Shown: positions 7,108-10,000 of the stretch, piece by piece
How positions within the stretch are numbered: position 1 is the stretch's first letter
Layout of the letters: every line of letters begins with the position of its first letter
NCBI GenBank assembly: GCA_020216745.1
Contig: JAIWNQ010000155.1
Location: 1 to 10,000 of the forward strand
Length of the DNA: 10,000 nt
DNA from: Candidatus Hydrogenedens sp.
Lineage (GTDB): Bacteria; Hydrogenedentota; Hydrogenedentia; Hydrogenedentales; Hydrogenedentaceae
Direction of reading: 5' to 3'
Made by a program: the position numbers and the translations under genes
The notes under the pieces: generated by a model
Told to the model about the DNA's origin: nothing
Seen by the model: the letters and a program-made list of their open reading frames with translations, nothing else
Databases searched by the model: none

Positions 7108-8544
7108 TTATCCCTCATTTGGGATTTGTTCTGGCATACCCTGACAACGGTCACCTTCTGCTTTACGAAGAACTGCCTTCTTTTCAGAAACGGTTAGCGG
7201 TAACTTTGCTTCCTGTTTTATGCTTATTATCAAGTCCGATGCTTCATCAAAATTACTTGGACTTTCCCACCGTGCTTTATCAAGAACAGCAATAGATTCA
7301 AGATATCTTCCTTCATTATATAAGTCCATTGCATCCATTAGAAGAAGTCGATACATCCCATAAGGGTCATCTTCTTCATTAACTAACTTATTCCAAATTT
7401 CCTTTGCTTTATCTTTGTAACTTTTTGCCTCTTCTAATTTTGCTTGCTTTTCACTCGGGTTGTTTATTGCTTCCGCTTCTTTTATTATTTCCTGTGCCTT
7501 TTGTTCATAAATTTTCCCTTGATTCCTGAGAATAAAGCGTCCAGCAACGGGATTATCTGGAAATCTCTGTTTATAATCCTCCCAGCCTCTTAAAGCATCT
7601 TCATATTGCCCATTCAACTCTTGGCAGATGTATAACTGCCTTCTGACCCATCGTTCGTGGGGAACACGAACAGCCTCCGTTAGATAACGAACTGCATTCG
7701 GATAATCATTCATCTTATTTTTATAAATAGCAAAGCCGAGGTCGAAATACAACTTATAATCCCTGGGATTATGTCGTATTCCATTTTTTAAGAAATCAAT
7801 TGCCAAATAATAAAAGGTCTCTTTTTCACCAACACATGCTTTATATTTTGGGCTCCATTTTTTCAATTGTTGGGGCGTATCGGTAAGTTTAGCAGTTGCA
7901 TTATATGCAAGATGCCACGCACCAATAAGATAGGCTTCAACAAAATTGGGGTCTAATGCAACACAGGTTCTCATCAAAGGCACCATTCTATATAACAATC
8001 CTTGATGCCAATATCTGTCCACTTCTAACCAGATAAGGCTTGCTGCAATCTTTCGGAAACCGAAAAACAAATTGAATATGTTTACTCCACTTGCTTGAGC
8101 CTCTGCGTACCCAATTTCTCTGTTAAATTGAATTTTACCATCACGCAGACTTTTCAAAAATTCATTACGTAACTCTCCAAATTCCTTTGTTGATACTACC
8201 TGCCAAATGAGGGCATCATTTTCAATGTTTCCAATGATATTTGCAAAGTTTTCTTTTGCTGAGAGAGAAGCATCTATAGTGCTTTTTATAGTCTCGTTCT
8301 TAGAGAGGATGGGTAATGCTTTCTCGGATACATTCTCAAATAATTGCATATCCACATATTTGCTCGATTTGCTCTCCTCCTCGGAACTCTGGAAAAGTCT
8401 CTGCTGTGTGCCTACCGCAAGAACCCAACGATAAAAGGCTTCACACTCTCTCAAGTACTCAACTCTATTACCTTGAATTGAGCCTAATACAATAAAGGTT
8501 ATAAATAAAATTAATAAAACAATATTTATGAGTTTATCATTCAT
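7108..8544 (-). CDS. Membrane-anchored TPR-repeat protein linked to an ABC exporter
   Basis: 478 residues. One hydrophobic helix at 5-22 at the N-terminus follows a short positive start, suggesting a signal anchor with the rest of the chain outside the cytoplasm. The middle has helical tetratricopeptide-like repeats, clearest at about 178-213 (HQGLLYRMVPLMRTCVALDP then FVEAYLIGAWHLAYN), 243-276 (FYYLAIDFLKNGIRHNP then YKLYFDLGFAIYKNK), 280-322 and 400-432 (DLYNEGRYLESIAVLDKA). A charged, coiled-coil-like helix lies at about 345-385. No enzyme motif was seen. TPR proteins serve as scaffolds for protein complexes. The gene sits 14 bases after the ABC permease, so it probably works with that transporter or in an envelope complex. 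The start has only a weak Shine-Dalgarno. Specific function unknown. Confidence 0.85.
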   Translation of the reverse strand: MNDKLINIVLLILFITFIVLGSIQGNRVEYLRECEAFYRWVLAVGTQQRLFQSSEEESKSSKYVDMQLFENVSEKALPILSKNETIKSTIDASLSAKENFANIIGNIENDALIWQVVSTKEFGELRNEFLKSLRDGKIQFNREIGYAEAQASGVNIFNLFFGFRKIAASLIWLEVDRYWHQGLLYRMVPLMRTCVALDPNFVEAYLIGAWHLAYNATAKLTDTPQQLKKWSPKYKACVGEKETFYYLAIDFLKNGIRHNPRDYKLYFDLGFAIYKNKMNDYPNAVRYLTEAVRVPHERWVRRQLYICQELNGQYEDALRGWEDYKQRFPDNPVAGRFILRNQGKIYEQKAQEIIKEAEAINNPSEKQAKLEEAKSYKDKAKEIWNKLVNEEDDPYGMYRLLLMDAMDLYNEGRYLESIAVLDKARWESPSNFDEASDLIISIKQEAKLPLTVSEKKAVLRKAEGDRCQGMPEQIPNEG

Positions 8545-8558
8545 AGTTATTTTCTACA

Positions 8559-9401
8559 TTATACTTCACGTTTTCTGAAAATCCAGTATGCCAGAATATA
8601 TCCACTTACAGCGTAGATTAATCCATACAACACCAATTGAGGAATTAATACATCTGTAGGTGGGTCGTTAGGTTGTGAATTAATAATTTGTGTTTTAAGG
8701 CTAAATCTTTGTAAGTCAGGGAGAATATTCCACAGCAGGTAAGCAATGTATCCAATAAGTGAGTCAAACCATTCTCCTGTTTGACCTGAACGATTGTATA
8801 CATCTTTTAGATATTCTGTAAGGCTACCTGTTATATAAATAAAGAGTCCAGCAATTGTTGGTAAAACTGATGAACTTGCTGCACATGCTATTGCGAATGT
8901 TAGAGCGGATACAATAAGAAACTCAAAATAGGTTAGGAAAACAGACCATAATAACAATGTCGGAAGTATCCTTTGCTTAATATAAAGAGCAACGAAGAAG
9001 AGGCCACCCATTAAGCAGAGATTCATAATAATAATTAATTGGGCACCTAAGAATTTCCCAAAAAGATACTGAAACCGACGTACAGGTTTTGAGAGAATGG
9101 TATAGATAACTCGATTCTCAATCTCTGAGGGGACAACAGAAGCAGAAATGAAGATAGTTATCAATATTCCAAAAATAGATATTGTTGTTACACATATATC
9201 TTTAATTAATTTTAGGTCCATATCCGTAGTTACATCACCTACGGTTGCTTGATTAATAAATGATGTCATAAATGTAGCACCAAAAATAACCAACAAACTT
9301 AAAATTAAAAAACCTACTAACGTTTTGCGTCGGAGACCTTCTCTCCATGTGTAAATGGCGATAAACCATGGACCTTTTATAAAATCAATCAACATGTTCA
9401 T
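8559..9401 (-). CDS. ABC-2 type exporter permease
   Basis: This is an inner-membrane subunit of an ABC exporter. The 280 residues contain about six hydrophobic segments: 29-49, 70-92, 118-140, 148-174, 178-195 and 252-274. After the second lies SEIENRVIYTILSKPVRRFQ (92-111), a pattern common in ABC-2 permeases, which contacts the ATPase. Its start overlaps the end of the ATPase gene by 17 bases, a sign of coupled translation, and a GGAG with eight-base spacing supports the ATG at 9401 over the second Met at 9395. The cargo cannot be told from sequence; relatives move polysaccharides, lipids, peptides or drugs, or take part in gliding and copper systems. The next gene, a TPR protein, may be an accessory part. 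Confidence 0.92.
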   Translation of the reverse strand: MNMLIDFIKGPWFIAIYTWREGLRRKTLVGFLILSLLVIFGATFMTSFINQATVGDVTTDMDLKLIKDICVTTISIFGILITIFISASVVPSEIENRVIYTILSKPVRRFQYLFGKFLGAQLIIIMNLCLMGGLFFVALYIKQRILPTLLLWSVFLTYFEFLIVSALTFAIACAASSSVLPTIAGLFIYITGSLTEYLKDVYNRSGQTGEWFDSLIGYIAYLLWNILPDLQRFSLKTQIINSQPNDPPTDVLIPQLVLYGLIYAVSGYILAYWIFRKREV

Positions 9402-10000
9402 TGTTTTTGCTCCGTTCTAATTTTGCAGTGTTAACAACACGAACAAATAGTTCTTCAAGGGTTTCTCTTCTTGGCGTTATACTTACTAATTGAAGTCCTA
9501 CTGTTTTTCCCAATTCTATTGTATTGTAGAGTTCCTGGTCATCTTTAACCTTCAAATATATTCTATCTTCAAGGTTATCTACTACATCCCCTCCCCTATC
9601 TTTAATTTCTTGAATCCTTTCATCGGTTGCATTAGCAAATTCAAGGATACGTTCTTTTGAAATTAACAATTCATCTAATGTCCCTGAAACCCGTAGAATT
9701 CCGTTGTATAAAATACCCACCCGATTTGTAATCATCTCGACCTCTAATAATTCATGACTCGAAATAAACAATGTTTTACCTGCATCTCTCAAACGAGAAA
9801 GAATATCCCTTATTTCTTTCCGAGCAATAGGGTCCAACCCTGTGGTTGGTTCGTCTAATATTAATATTTGTGGGTCGCTAATGAGGGCTTGAGCCAAACC
9901 TATCCGTTGACGCATTCCTTTAGAATACCCTTTTAGCATTCGACGTCGTGCATGTTTCATGCCCACTATTTCTAAAACTTCATCAATACGTTTGTTTAAT
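9385..10000 (-). CDS. ABC transporter ATP-binding protein, 5' end outside the window
   Basis: This is the ATPase subunit of the exporter with the following permease. The frame is open to the right edge (LNKRIDEVLEIVGM is readable before the GTG at 9966), so that codon is not the start and the Walker A region lies outside. Present are the signature motif YSKGMRQR (about 9925-9902), the usual form in ABC-2 exporters; Walker B ILILDEP with the D-loop GLDP (about 9867-9830); and the H-loop His in ISSHE (about 9756). The 100 or so residues after the core form the extra C-terminal domain found in NatA/CcmA-like exporters, ending in RRETLEELFVRVV. The stop overlaps the permease start by 17 bases. 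Substrate unknown. Confidence 0.95.
   Translation of the reverse strand, partial: LNKRIDEVLEIVGMKHARRRMLKGYSKGMRQRIGLAQALISDPQILILDEPTTGLDPIARKEIRDILSRLRDAGKTLFISSHELLEVEMITNRVGILYNGILRVSGTLDELLISKERILEFANATDERIQEIKDRGGDVVDNLEDRIYLKVKDDQELYNTIELGKTVGLQLVSITPRRETLEELFVRVVNTAKLERSKNNEHVD
9410..9413 (-). promoter_or_regulatory. Ribosome binding site of the ABC permease
   Basis: GGAG on the minus strand, inside the end of the ATPase gene, lies eight bases before the permease ATG at 9401 and decides between the two nearby Met codons. Confidence 0.6.

Overview
This is an AT-rich bacterial chromosomal window, almost fully coding, split into two convergent gene blocks that meet at a very AT-rich gap (about 2061-2365). 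No rRNA, tRNA, CRISPR array, insertion sequence or phage gene was seen. The bacterial-type PheS/PheT pair, a ZapA-type division protein and a two-gene ABC exporter mark it as a bacterium. A secreted-type phosphodiesterase and a membrane-anchored TPR protein would suit a Gram-negative cell. A deep-branching uncultured lineage, for example the Planctomycetota/Hydrogenedentota side of the tree, is possible but is only a guess from protein style. No marker in the window settles the phylum.

Plus-strand block (1-2060): a glycerophosphodiester phosphodiesterase-like protein with an N-terminal hydrophobic export segment, whose frame stays open to the left edge, so its start may lie outside. It is followed 15 bases later by a 369-residue conserved-looking protein. 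That second protein faintly resembles the deoxyhypusine-synthase-like NAD-binding fold but lacks the expected catalytic-lysine segment, and its function is unknown. The short gap and good Shine-Dalgarno suggest a two-gene operon.

Minus-strand block (10000 down to 2366): eight tightly packed genes, read in the order ABC ATPase (5' end outside the window), ABC-2 permease, membrane-anchored TPR protein, YggS-type PLP-binding protein, pheS, pheT, a small coiled-coil protein and a ZapA-like protein. Gaps run from a 17-base overlap to 29 bases, so this is probably one long transcript with its promoter beyond the right edge. Its start is an exporter with an attached TPR partner. Its middle is PLP homeostasis and phenylalanyl-tRNA synthesis. 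Its end is a probable Z-ring pair placed directly after pheT, a linkage of pheST to zapA that is also known in other bacteria.

The least understood items are the 369-residue protein (951-2060), the small coiled-coil protein between pheT and zapA, and the departures from consensus in the GDPD metal site and the PheT editing segment. No clear undescribed defence or mobile system was found.
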